NCBI RefSeq assembly: GCF_000764665.1
Contig: NZ_JRGM01000016.1
Span: forward strand, 1 to 47,939
Source: Aeromonas lacus
Lineage (GTDB): Bacteria; Pseudomonadota; Gammaproteobacteria; Enterobacterales; Aeromonadaceae
Length of the DNA: 47,939 nt
Reading direction: 5' to 3'
The notes under the pieces are model-generated. The model saw only the letters and a program-made list of their open reading frames with translations, was not told where the DNA came from and searched no databases. Below, one piece after another: positions 8,019 through 16,055 of the stretch. Position 1 is the stretch's first letter, and the number at the start of each line of letters is the position of its first letter. The position numbers and the translations under genes were made by a program.

Positions 8019-10235
8019 TCAAGGTGATGGGTCTGGCCGATCTCCCCATACTCTTGGCTGCCACCAGTTGCCGGCTTGCCGATACCAGGGGCCATGATCC
8101 CGCTCGGCTTTCACCTGCAGGCCACCTGCGACCGGCGCGATCACCACCTCCCCGCCCAGACCGGTCACCCACTGGGTCGCCTCCTGATAACGAGCGACTA
8201 CTTCGGGAAGAGGAAAGCCCCACTGGTTCATGAAGCCGGCGCTGTGCACCACATAACGAGGCGCCACGGCTGCGACAAAAGGCGGGGTGGAGGAGGTGCG
8301 ACTGCCGTGGTGCGGGCTCACCAGCAAGGTGCTGGCAAGCCCGGCCCCCTCGAGCGCCACCAGCCGCTGCTCCGCCTGCCGTTCGATATCGGCGCTCAGC
8401 AGCACGCTGCGCTCGCCATCGCTGATGCGTACCACGCAGCCATCGTTGTTGTGCCCTCCCCCGGGCAGTTCTGGCCAGAGCACGCGAAACTGCAATCCTT
8501 GCCATGACCACGCCTGACCGCGCTGACAGAGGGTGGTGGACGAGGTGAAAGGATAGGAGGAGAGCTCGCTGCGCACCGTCAGGGCTCCCTGCAGCCGCTT
8601 GCGATTGCCCGCATGATCCCGATCCTTGTGGCTGATGATGAGGCGATCGATGACCCTGATGCCGAGGTGGCTCAAGGTGGGCAGGATCGCCGCATCCGCC
8701 ATGTTGTAGCCGCCGGGATAGCGATCGCCGGTGTCATAGAGGATGGCGCGATCCCCCTTGCTGATGAGCACTGCCAACCCCTGCCCCACATCGAGTACCC
8801 GCACCTGCCAGCGCGGCGCCGCTGGCCAGAGAAAGAGCGTCAGGGCGAGCAGCCCCGGTAGCGAGAGCCAGCGGGCGGCCCGCCACTGCCAGCAGAGCCA
8901 GAGCAGCAGCAAGAGCGTGCTCACCGGCAGCCACCAACCCGGCAGTGGCCACCAGAGCTGGACTCGGGAGGCGAGCATATCGAGCAGGGTGAGCACCCAC
9001 TCCAGACCGAGATTGGCCAGCCAGAACAAACCGTAGGCGAGCGTGCCAGAGAGCGGCGCCAGCAGCACGCCGATCAGCGCCAGCGGGATAATGACGATGC
9101 AAAAGAGCGGTACCGCCAGCAGGTTGATCACCATGGCGAGCGGCGCAATCCCCTCAAACAGCGCCAACTGCAGCGGCAGCAGACCGAGTAGCATCCAGAG
9201 CTGGATCTGCCAGAGGGTCGGCTTTTCATGGAAGTAACCGACCAGCAGCAAGATAGCGACCGCCAGAAACGAGAGCCAGAACCCTGCTGAGTAGAGGGCA
9301 AAGGGATCCCAGAGGGTCAGCACCACAAAAGCCCAGAGCCAGATGCGGTAGGCCGGCCACTCCCGCCGTCGCCAGCGCAGCACACTCCAGACCAGTACCA
9401 TGATGAGAGCACGCTCGGTCGCCACAGCAAACCCCGCCAGCCAGCTGTAAGTGGCGGCAAACAGCAGCGACACGCAGATCGCTCCGCGCAGCCCGAACAA
9501 GCGGCCCAGCCACCAGCCGAGCACCGCCACCAGCGCAATGTGCTGGCCAGAGATGGCGATGATGTGGGTCAGCCCGCTGCCGCGAAACAGGCTCCACTGC
9601 TCATCCGTGATGCCGCTCTGTTCACCGAAGGTGAGTGCCGCCAGCAAGGGTGCCTGCGAGAGAGTGAGCCAGCTCTCGTTGGCCGCCGCCAGCCAGCGCT
9701 CGCGCAAACCGGGCGCCACCGGCGCGATATGGATCACCCGGCGCAGATTGCCGGTAGCCGTAATCCCCTTGCCAAGCAGCAGGCGACGGCCATCCATTCC
9801 CGCCTCGTTGGCAAGGCCGTGGGCCGGCTTGAGAGTGGTCACCAGCGTCAGTTCACTCCCCGCCGTCAGGGGCGGTAACTGCTGATAGGCATTGACCCGG
9901 ATCAGGGGTGACGGACGGAGCTGCCGACCATCCAGTTCATGGACGCTGAGGGTCAGCCGGACAAATTTATCCCCTTCGGACTCTGCACTTTGCAGCTGTG
10001 CGGTTATGATATGGCTCGTTTTTTTGTCAAGCAGCTCCAGCCAGGCCAGATGATACGAGAGAGTGGCCTGCATCCAGAGGATGCCCAGCAGCAGAAACAG
10101 CAGCCGCCACGCGCGGCAACAGGCAAGGGGAACCAGCAGGGACAGCAACAGGCCCCCCCATGCAAGTGAAGGTAACCATGGCCAGAGCAGTGAGGAGCTT
10201 GCCCCGAGGGCAAACGACAACAGACGCAGATCCAT
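8019..10235 (-). CDS. comEC: DNA internalization competence protein ComEC/Rec2
   Basis: This is the polytopic inner-membrane channel that passes single-stranded DNA into the cytoplasm during natural transformation. The 738-residue protein has an N-terminal hydrophobic segment, an OB-like soluble region, and the central competence domain (GLTHIIAISGQHIALVA at about residues 240-256) with many membrane helices. The C-terminal metallo-beta-lactamase-like domain has VLDVGQGLAV, the metal motif ISHKDRDHAGN and SPHHGSRTSS. All three regions are intact, so the gene appears functional. The ATG at 10235 is only 27 bp from the start codon of the divergent DUF2062 gene. The comEC-msbA neighbourhood matches E. 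coli ycaI-msbA. Confidence 0.94.
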   Translation of the reverse strand: MDLRLLSFALGASSSLLWPWLPSLAWGGLLLSLLVPLACCRAWRLLFLLLGILWMQATLSYHLAWLELLDKKTSHIITAQLQSAESEGDKFVRLTLSVHELDGRQLRPSPLIRVNAYQQLPPLTAGSELTLVTTLKPAHGLANEAGMDGRRLLLGKGITATGNLRRVIHIAPVAPGLRERWLAAANESWLTLSQAPLLAALTFGEQSGITDEQWSLFRGSGLTHIIAISGQHIALVAVLGWWLGRLFGLRGAICVSLLFAATYSWLAGFAVATERALIMVLVWSVLRWRRREWPAYRIWLWAFVVLTLWDPFALYSAGFWLSFLAVAILLLVGYFHEKPTLWQIQLWMLLGLLPLQLALFEGIAPLAMVINLLAVPLFCIVIIPLALIGVLLAPLSGTLAYGLFWLANLGLEWVLTLLDMLASRVQLWWPLPGWWLPVSTLLLLLWLCWQWRAARWLSLPGLLALTLFLWPAAPRWQVRVLDVGQGLAVLISKGDRAILYDTGDRYPGGYNMADAAILPTLSHLGIRVIDRLIISHKDRDHAGNRKRLQGALTVRSELSSYPFTSSTTLCQRGQAWSWQGLQFRVLWPELPGGGHNNDGCVVRISDGERSVLLSADIERQAEQRLVALEGAGLASTLLVSPHHGSRTSSTPPFVAAVAPRYVVHSAGFMNQWGFPLPEVVARYQEATQWVTGLGGEVVIAPVAGGLQVKAERDHGPWYRQAGNWWQPRVWGDRPDPSP

Positions 10236-10262
10236 GGTGCAAGTATTTAGCAAGGTTTCAAT

Positions 10263-10781
10263 ATGCCCAAACGACTCATCAAACGCTGGATGCCCGACCC
10301 GCAAACCCTGAAAGAACACAAGCACTTGCGCCTCTTTGGTCGCCTGCTGCTCGATGCCAATCTCTGGCATCTCAACCGGCGATCGGCCGCGGGCGCCTTC
10401 GCCGTGGGGCTGTTCATGGCCTGGGTGCCGCTCCCCTGCCAGATGTTGCTGGCCGCCGGGCTCGCCATCGCCTGCCGGGTCAATCTACCCCTCGCGGTGG
10501 CGCTGGTCTGGCTATCCAATCCACTGACCATTCCCCCCATGCTCTATGGCGCCTATCTGGTCGGTTGCCAGTTGCTGGGGCAGACCTCGCAACATGTCGA
10601 CATCCAGTTCACCTGGGCCTGGCTGGCATCGGTATTTGAAACCGTCGCCCCGCCGCTCCTGCTGGGCTCGCTGGTACTGGCCCTGCTCAGCTCGCTCACC
10701 GGTTACGCCGTGATCCGCACCTTCTGGCGCATCAGCACGGTGCGTCAATGGCAAAAACGCAAGGTGGCACGCCCATGCTGA
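10263..10781 (+). CDS. DUF2062 domain membrane protein (first of a tandem pair)
   Basis: This 172-residue protein of the DUF2062 family starts with a conserved cytosolic segment (RLIKRWMPDPQTLKEHKHLR). A hydrophobic core follows, with AVGLFMAWVPLPCQM and ALVWLSNPLTIPPMLYG, the SNP-L-T-x-P-P pattern typical of the family, and then a last membrane segment near residues 137-155. The biochemical function is unknown; DUF2062 domains are also found near glycosyltransferases and cell-envelope genes. The start at 10263 has AAGG about 7 bases upstream. The next gene is a paralogue whose start lies inside the end of this one. Confidence 0.88.
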   Translation: MPKRLIKRWMPDPQTLKEHKHLRLFGRLLLDANLWHLNRRSAAGAFAVGLFMAWVPLPCQMLLAAGLAIACRVNLPLAVALVWLSNPLTIPPMLYGAYLVGCQLLGQTSQHVDIQFTWAWLASVFETVAPPLLLGSLVLALLSSLTGYAVIRTFWRISTVRQWQKRKVARPC

Positions 10782-11272
10782 GTCGCTGGCTCTCCCGTTT
10801 CAAAATCGATCCCGATACCCTGCGCAAGCAGAAGTGGTTTGCCCTGTTTGGTGAGCGACTGCTCGCTCCCGCCCTCTGGCAAGGGGGCACCCGCGCCCTG
10901 AGCGGCGCCGTGGCGGCCGGCATCTTCGCCTGCTGGTTCCCCATCCCGATGCATTCGCTGATCGCGGTCGGGCTGGCGCTGGCGTTCAGCCTCAACCTGC
11001 CGCTGGCGCTGCTGGCGGTCTGGTTCAACAACCCGCTCACCCTGCCCTTCATGTACCTCTATGCCTATCGCACCGGCTGTCTGGTGCTGCACAAGACGCC
11101 GGAGCCTTTCCACCTCACCTGGACGCTCCACTGGCTGGAGCAGGAAGCGGCAACGCTGGTTCCCCCCTTCCTGCTCGGCAGCATGCTGCTGGCGGTGCTC
11201 ACCGCACTGCTTGGCGGCGCCCTCACCTTGCTGGTGCTTCAGCTGCGCCGCTGGTTGCAGGGCTCTCGCTGA
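10775..11272 (+). CDS. DUF2062 domain membrane protein (second of a tandem pair)
   Basis: This 165-residue paralogue of the preceding gene shares the same layout: an N-terminal FKIDPDTLRKQKWFALFGERL segment, GIFACWFPIPMHSL, then AVWFNNPLTLPFMYLYAYRTG and a C-terminal membrane segment. The start at 10775 is preferred because AAGGTGG lies about 8 bases upstream. An ATG at 10748 in the same frame would overlap the first gene by 34 bases and has no ribosome site. The overlap with the upstream stop codon is 7 bases, so the two are probably co-translated. A terminator follows 22 bp downstream. Confidence 0.88.
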   Translation: MLSRWLSRFKIDPDTLRKQKWFALFGERLLAPALWQGGTRALSGAVAAGIFACWFPIPMHSLIAVGLALAFSLNLPLALLAVWFNNPLTLPFMYLYAYRTGCLVLHKTPEPFHLTWTLHWLEQEAATLVPPFLLGSMLLAVLTALLGGALTLLVLQLRRWLQGSR

Positions 11273-11293
11273 ACCGCTCACCCGGCTGGATCA

Positions 11294-11325
11294 AAAAAGC
11301 CCGTCACTGGCGTGACGGGCTTTTT
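11294..11325. terminator. Bidirectional terminator between the DUF2062 pair and aspC
   Basis: A long stem (AAAAAGCCCGTCAC paired with GTGACGGGCTTTTT around a TGGC loop) has T-runs on both strands. It sits between two convergent units, 22 bp after the second DUF2062 gene and 25 bp from the aspC stop. Confidence 0.9.
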
Positions 11326-11349
11326 CAGTAGTGCGGTTAACGGCTGGCG

Positions 11350-12540
11350 TTACAGCACCTTGGCGATGGCATCGCAAAGCGGATCTATGTTGGCACGGGT
11401 AATACCGGCCACGCTGATCCGGCCGGAGCCGACGATATAGATGGCAAACTCGCTCTTGAGGCGCTCAACCTGATCCTTGGAGAGACCGGAGAAGGAGAAC
11501 ATGCCGTTCTGCTCGCGGATAAAGCTGAAATCCTGGTTCACGCCGCGCGCAGCCAGTTTCTCCACCAGCAGCTCGCGCATCTCGCGAATACGCACCCGCA
11601 TGGCAGCCACTTCTTCAACCCACTCGGCATAGAGAGCCGGATCGCTCACCACGGCGGTGACGACGGCGGCGCCATGTGACGGCGGGTTGGAGTAGTTGGC
11701 ACGAATGACAGTCTTGACCTGGGTAAAGGCCACATCGGCGATCTCCTTGGTCGCACTGACCAGAGTGAAAGCGCCGACCCGCTCGTTGTAGAGACCGAAG
11801 TTCTTGGAGAAGGAACTCGCTACCAGCAGCTCGTCGTGGCACTCGGCGAAGATGCGCAGACCTTCGGCATCCTCTTCGATACCGCGGGCAAAGCCCTGAT
11901 AGGCGAAGTCAAACAGCGGCAACCAGCCGGCGGCGGCACTCTGCTTGGCCAGTGCACGCCACTGATCAGCGGTGGGGTCGATACCGGTCGGGTTGTGGCA
12001 GCAGCCGTGCAGCAGCACCAGATCGCCAGCCTGCACTTCAGCCAGCGAGGCCTGCATGGCAGCAAAGTCGAGCCCCTTGGTGGCGGCGTCGTAGTACTTG
12101 TACCACTTGACGGTCAGACCCGCAGCCTGGAAGACGCTGACGTGGTTGGCCCAGGTGGGGTCGGAGATCCAGATGGTCTTGGCCAGACCGTTGCGCACCA
12201 CAAATTCGGCGGCGATGCGCAAGGCACCGGTACCACCCGGCGCTTGAGCGGTCTTGGCGCGGCCACTGGCAACCAGCGCGGAGTTCTGCCCGAACAGCAG
12301 CTGCTGCACGATGCGGCCATATTCGATATTGCCTTCAATACCGAGGTAATTCTTGGTCTTCTCATCGGTCAGCAGCTTCTGCTCGGCTTGCTTGACGCAG
12401 TGAAGAATGGGGGTGGCACCGGTCTCATCCTTGTAGATCCCGACCCCCAGATTGATTTTGTGGCTGCGAGAGTCGGCGCGGAAGGCTTCGGTCAGGCCCA
12501 GGATCGGATCCGCTGGGGCGGCAACAACCTTTTCAAACAT
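11350..12540 (-). CDS. aspC: Aspartate/aromatic amino acid aminotransferase
   Basis: This PLP-dependent class I aminotransferase interconverts aspartate and 2-oxoglutarate with oxaloacetate and glutamate; family members often also accept aromatic amino acids. The 396-residue protein has [12 protein letters not shown] near the N-terminus, the substrate/PLP block [13 protein letters not shown] (about residues 180-192), [11 protein letters not shown] and the lysine motif [15 protein letters not shown], whose Lys forms the PLP aldimine. The length equals E. coli AspC (396 aa). aspC and tyrB cannot be separated with certainty from sequence alone, but the alignment is closest to AspC. The ATG is preceded by CAGGGAA. 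Confidence 0.93.
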   Translation of the reverse strand: MFEKVVAAPADPILGLTEAFRADSRSHKINLGVGIYKDETGATPILHCVKQAEQKLLTDEKTKNYLGIEGNIEYGRIVQQLLFGQNSALVASGRAKTAQAPGGTGALRIAAEFVVRNGLAKTIWISDPTWANHVSVFQAAGLTVKWYKYYDAATKGLDFAAMQASLAEVQAGDLVLLHGCCHNPTGIDPTADQWRALAKQSAAAGWLPLFDFAYQGFARGIEEDAEGLRIFAECHDELLVASSFSKNFGLYNERVGAFTLVSATKEIADVAFTQVKTVIRANYSNPPSHGAAVVTAVVSDPALYAEWVEEVAAMRVRIREMRELLVEKLAARGVNQDFSFIREQNGMFSFSGLSKDQVERLKSEFAIYIVGSGRISVAGITRANIDPLCDAIAKVL

Positions 12541-12589
12541 GGTATTCCCTGTATTCCGTTGAGTTCAGTGGGTGGCAAAGCGGCGTGGT

Positions 12590-12618
12590 AAACAAAAGCG
12601 CTCATCCGGCGAGCGCTT
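12590..12618 (-). terminator. Terminator after the winged-helix/Toprim-like gene
   Basis: On the minus strand AAGCGCTC and GAGCGCTT pair around a 7-base loop, followed by TTGTTTACC. It lies about 70 bp past the stop of the gene at 12686-13627 and upstream of aspC, which would make aspC a separate unit. Confidence 0.65.
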
Positions 12619-12685
12619 CGTCAACTCTTTATATCATCGCGTTCAGTGGGGGAAAACCGCTTTTTGGCCCGCTCTGGCGGGGATT

Positions 12686-13627
12686 TCAACCAACGGCACG
12701 CCACTCGGGTGCAAGGGCGCACACCTCGGCCGACAAGGCACCATTTGACTCAACCAAACCGTTACAAATTGCCAACAAGGATTTGGGGATCCGGCTCGGT
12801 TCCCAGCGGCGAGCCTCCCCGAGCGGGGTTGCGTAGGTTGTAATAATGGGAGCCAGTGTTCTGGGCAGCCACCAGCTCGGAGGACGACTCAAGCGTTGGG
12901 CCAGCGCCACCACCCTGTCGACCCCGGCGGGATCGAGCGAGGTCAGGTGGCTCCACTGCACATTGGGCGGCAGGGCAGCGATCACCTGCTGCAGCGCCAG
13001 CTGGGCAGTCGCCGGTGCCCACACCAGCAGAGTACCGACAGGCAGTTGTAGCTCGGCAAAGGCACCGACGCTATCGGTGGTAATCACCCGCAACAGCTCC
13101 CCCTCCCCCCACAGGATCTTGCCAAGGCTGGCCAGGGTACGCTCGGGGAGCGCTATTTCACCGAGGGCCTGCAGCCAGGGAGCGGCATCGAGCAGGGTGC
13201 CACCGCTGAAAAAGAGGCTGAACGGCTGGACGGCGCGCAGGCGCAGCAGCTGATCGGCGCAGAGCCGGATCCCCTTGTCTTCGAAGTCGATCTGCTCGTT
13301 GGGGGTGAAGTTCACCTCGCTCTTGCGATAGAGCGCGGCGAGCACCCGTTCGTTAACCAGCTCTCCCAGCTGCCACCCCTGCCCGTGCAGCCACTCCTCC
13401 AGCGCAGGCGGCGCCGTGGCGATCTCCGCCAGCATCAGTTCGCGAGTCAGATAGCGGCGCCCGGCCGGAGTCAATTCATAGCTATGGTTGCCGTGGGCAA
13501 GCAGCAGCTGGTTATCCTTGAGCAGACCTATCAGCGGTTGCCATTGCCGGCCCCGGATCACCGCAGGCGAACACTCGAGCAGCTGTTGCGCCAACGCCCG
13601 CCATTCGGGGTGACTAAAGTCGATCAT
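12686..13627 (-). CDS. Unassigned protein: N-terminal winged helix, possible degenerate Toprim-like C-terminus
   Basis: I do not recognise this 313-residue protein as a named family. Residues 1-60 look like a winged helix (WRALAQQLLECSPAVIRG, then YELTPAGRRYL as the wing). The C-terminal half runs RVITTDSVGAFAEL, then a hydrophobic strand (GTLLVWAPATA), a helix, and SHLTSLDPAGVDRVVALAQR. This strand-helix order and the final D-P-A-G-hydrophobic pattern resemble the Toprim-like C-terminus of DUF2220/DUF2399 proteins such as Wadjet JetD. The acidic residue expected in the first strand is replaced (TTDS), so an active nuclease is doubtful. That resemblance is inference. The ATG at 13627 is preceded by AGGGATGAAG. 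No SMC-like jetABC genes are nearby. Confidence 0.75.
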   Translation of the reverse strand: MIDFSHPEWRALAQQLLECSPAVIRGRQWQPLIGLLKDNQLLLAHGNHSYELTPAGRRYLTRELMLAEIATAPPALEEWLHGQGWQLGELVNERVLAALYRKSEVNFTPNEQIDFEDKGIRLCADQLLRLRAVQPFSLFFSGGTLLDAAPWLQALGEIALPERTLASLGKILWGEGELLRVITTDSVGAFAELQLPVGTLLVWAPATAQLALQQVIAALPPNVQWSHLTSLDPAGVDRVVALAQRLSRPPSWWLPRTLAPIITTYATPLGEARRWEPSRIPKSLLAICNGLVESNGALSAEVCALAPEWRAVG

Positions 13628-13766
13628 GTGCACTTCATCCCTGTAAATCGCATCCCTGTAACTGGCTGACAGACAAAGAGCCTGAAAAGGTACCGTTACC
13701 GGCTGATGACGCCAACCCTTCTGCGTCAATTACGTGACCTCTCCCCCGCCTTTGCGCCAGAAATAG

Positions 13767-13790
13767 ACAGCCCACCGAGAGGTGGGCTGT
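13767..13790 (-). terminator. Hairpin terminator after hdfR
   Basis: ACAGCCCACC and GGTGGGCTGT form a perfect 10-bp stem with a GAGA loop, 20 bp past the hdfR stop. The minus-strand tail (CTATTTCTGG) is only weakly T-rich, so termination may be partial. Confidence 0.6.
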
Positions 13791-13810
13791 GACGAAAGAT
13801 GAGGCAGAAA

Positions 13811-14683
13811 CTATTCGGCGGCGAGCCGCAGTTCGGCATCATGCCAGCCGAGCGGCAATGTCAGCAGCTGATCGATCAGCTCGCGGCGATCTGATTTCTC
13901 CAGATAGGCAAGATAGAGCGGGCGGCTGAGCGGCTGCCCCCCTTCTACCAGATGCAACGCCCCTTTCTCGAGGAAGGAGCTGACCATGCGCCGCGGCAGA
14001 TAGGCGGCGCCGCCGTTGGCCAGCACAAATTGCAGCGCCATGCTGGCAGAGCTGGAGTGCAGCACCGGGGTCTTTTGCAGGCTCTGCAACCGGCTCGGCT
14101 GCGGCTCGAAGCTGGTACCCCAGTCGAGATGGATGTGGGGCATCTGCATCAGGTTGTCGGCATTGGCCGCCGGATCCCGGCTCACCAACTCGAACACCAG
14201 CTCCCCAATGGGGTGCAGGGCGATCTCGTCGATCTTGGTCGGCTCGGAGAGCAGGGCCAGATCGAGGGAGCGCTCCAGCAACTGACGGCAGAGATGCTCG
14301 CGGGAAGCCGTTTCCAGCCGCACCGCCAAACCGGGCGCCAGCGCATAGATGTGGTTGAGCCAGTCATTGAAATCGAGCTCCCAGAAGACGGCAGGAGCAC
14401 CGATAGCCAGTTGCTGGCTGAAACCGGGCGACAACGCCACATCCTGTTTGGCACGACCGAGGGTATGGAGAATGGCGTCTGCATAGGGCAGCAGACGCTC
14501 ACCGGAGGCTGTCAAACGGATGTTGTTGCGATGACGGGCAAACAGACTGACACCGAGTTGCTGTTCAAGCTGGCGGATCCTGAAACTCACCGCCGACTGG
14601 GTCAGATAGAGATTTTCAGCAGCCCGGCCAAAGTGCCGGGTCTTGCTCACCTCGATAAAGGTCCGAAGCAGCTCGGTATCCAT
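13811..14683 (-). CDS. hdfR: LysR-type transcriptional regulator HdfR
   Basis: This LysR-family regulator closely resembles E. coli HdfR, a repressor of the flagellar master operon flhDC that also acts at gltBD. The 290-residue protein has an N-terminal helix-turn-helix (MDTELLRTFIEVSKTRHFGR, then LYLTQSAVSFRIRQLEQQLG) that is almost identical to E. coli HdfR, followed by the usual effector-binding domain. Its ATG overlaps the stop codon of maoP by one base (TAATG), so it is read as the second gene of a maoP-hdfR operon. In E. coli the two genes are also neighbours. Whether it controls flagella here cannot be told from this window. Confidence 0.9.
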   Translation of the reverse strand: MDTELLRTFIEVSKTRHFGRAAENLYLTQSAVSFRIRQLEQQLGVSLFARHRNNIRLTASGERLLPYADAILHTLGRAKQDVALSPGFSQQLAIGAPAVFWELDFNDWLNHIYALAPGLAVRLETASREHLCRQLLERSLDLALLSEPTKIDEIALHPIGELVFELVSRDPAANADNLMQMPHIHLDWGTSFEPQPSRLQSLQKTPVLHSSSASMALQFVLANGGAAYLPRRMVSSFLEKGALHLVEGGQPLSRPLYLAYLEKSDRRELIDQLLTLPLGWHDAELRLAAE

Positions 14684-15054
14684 TAATCGATGGACTCGTC
14701 ACTGCCACCGCCGCTACCACCGCCGACATCAAAGCTGCCGCCACCGCTGCTCTCTTCGCTGGCGCCGCCGACGACGGTGCAGAGACGGTGAACACGCTTG
14801 GGCCCGATCACCTTGAGGTACTTGAACCATACCTTGGCGTGGGGGTTGGCACCGGCAGCGCCGGATTTAACCTGCTCGATGAAGGCCGCCTCTACATCGT
14901 CACGCGGAGCAAGGGTGCCCTGATAGAGTGACAGCATGGCGGTGCCGTATTTTTCCAGACTATCCGCTTCGGCCACAGTGAATTCGCCACTGCGACGCAG
15001 GCCACGGGGAAAATGTTTGAAGTCGTTGAAACGCTTGTCTGATTCGAAGCTCAT
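14683..15054 (-). CDS. maoP: DUF413 / macrodomain Ori organization protein MaoP (YifE-like)
   Basis: This 123-residue protein of the DUF413 family is related to E. coli YifE/MaoP, which helps organise the chromosomal Ori macrodomain. The family core is clear: FNDFKHFPRGLRRSGEFTV (about residues 8-26), ADSLEKYG, and VWFKYLKVIGPKRVHRL (about 79-95). The last 25 residues are a Gly/Ser-rich, acidic-ended tail (GGGSFDVGGGSGGGSDESID), unlike the short E. coli end. The ATG at 15054 begins MSFESDKRF; an upstream in-frame start would add 13 basic residues. It is tightly coupled to hdfR. Confidence 0.87.
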   Translation of the reverse strand: MSFESDKRFNDFKHFPRGLRRSGEFTVAEADSLEKYGTAMLSLYQGTLAPRDDVEAAFIEQVKSGAAGANPHAKVWFKYLKVIGPKRVHRLCTVVGGASEESSGGGSFDVGGGSGGGSDESID

Positions 15055-15283
15055 AATGCTCTTTTTTCTGGTTAGTTTGACCTTTGCGGGCAAGTATCAT
15101 CAGGCCATCGCCGAGTGCAAAATCAATTTTCTTACTATGTTAATAAATATCTTTCATCGAAGCTGCATTATCCGTCAGACAGGGCCGATTTTGCGGGGAA
15201 GCACACAAAAATCGTTGATAAATAACAGGCTTATGTAAAATTTCGTAAACATTGCCGGGGTGTTTTCAGATAAATCGGGCAAA

Positions 15284-15311
15284 AAATAAAGCGCCATACG
15301 GCGCTTTATTT
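15284..15311 (-). terminator. Terminator after ecotin
   Basis: A perfect 12-bp inverted repeat (AAATAAAGCGCC / GGCGCTTTATTT, loop ATAC) ends in an AT-rich tail on both strands, 42 bp past the eco stop. It is clearly Rho-independent in form. Confidence 0.85.
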
Positions 15312-15353
15312 GTTTCGTCAGGTGAACCAGCTGAACTTTTGGTGCAAAGATAG

Positions 15354-15836
15354 TTACTCGATCATGGCTGGCTGTGCCAGGTTGTCGGCACGCCACAAAC
15401 GGTAGCGCACTTCGTACTCCTGCGGCACGTAGATCACGAACGGCAGCTTGGAGTTGTAGTTCACGAAGAAACCCTGACCATAGATCTGGACGAAGGTCTC
15501 TTTCTTCTGGCCATCCGGGCAAGCCATCAGGGTGCTGATGGGGTCGGAGACCTGACCCAGTTGCAGATAGTTGTAGCCCCAGCCCTTGACGCTGTGCTGT
15601 TCCAGGTTGCCCGCAAAACGCGGCACGTTGCAGTCAACCATCATCTTCTTGCCGACCTGCAGCTCGACCATCATGTCGGCTTCGTTTTCGACTTCAGGCA
15701 GGCGGATCACCACACGTTCCTGATTCACGTCAGCGGCTGGGAACATGCTGATATCAAATTTTTTCGGCTCGGCGGCGAAGGCATGGCCACCCAGCAACAA
15801 GGCGCCCAGCAGGCTAAAACGCAATACGGTTTTCAT
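15354..15836 (-). CDS. eco: Ecotin, periplasmic serine protease inhibitor
   Basis: Ecotin is a dimeric periplasmic inhibitor of trypsin-fold serine proteases such as neutrophil elastase. The 160-residue precursor has a signal peptide (MKTVLRFSLLGALLLGGHAFA, about 22 residues, cleaved near AFA-AE). The core motifs are VELQVGKKMMVDCNVPRF, GWGYNYL, STLMACPDGQKK and YNSKLPFVIYVP. The reactive loop STLM-ACPDG has Met at the P1 position, as in E. coli, and two Cys residues are placed for the loop disulfide. The ATG at 15836 has AGAGG eight bases upstream. It is a single-gene unit with its own terminator. Confidence 0.95.
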   Translation of the reverse strand: MKTVLRFSLLGALLLGGHAFAAEPKKFDISMFPAADVNQERVVIRLPEVENEADMMVELQVGKKMMVDCNVPRFAGNLEQHSVKGWGYNYLQLGQVSDPISTLMACPDGQKKETFVQIYGQGFFVNYNSKLPFVIYVPQEYEVRYRLWRADNLAQPAMIE

Positions 15837-16000
15837 CTGTACCTCTTGGGGTTGGTTCAACGCCGCTAGACTAACCGCTCTGCCGATTTCATGCCAGCGC
15901 TCTGCAACGTAAAAACTGCGTAAAATGATGCAGATCCGGCACGCGATGACGTGATTTGGCTATTTTCTGACACCGCGCACACTCCCTTGCTGCTCCCGTT

Positions 16001-16029
16001 AAATAAAAAGCGAGGCCATCTGGCCCCGC
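16001..16029 (-). terminator. Terminator after glpQ
   Basis: GCGGGGCC pairs with GGCCTCGC (one G-U pair, 4-base loop), followed on the minus strand by TTTTTATTT. It lies 26 bp past the glpQ stop and ends the glpD/glpQ side of the cluster. Confidence 0.82.
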
Positions 16030-16055
16030 ACTGAATTCAAATGACACTTTGCCAA

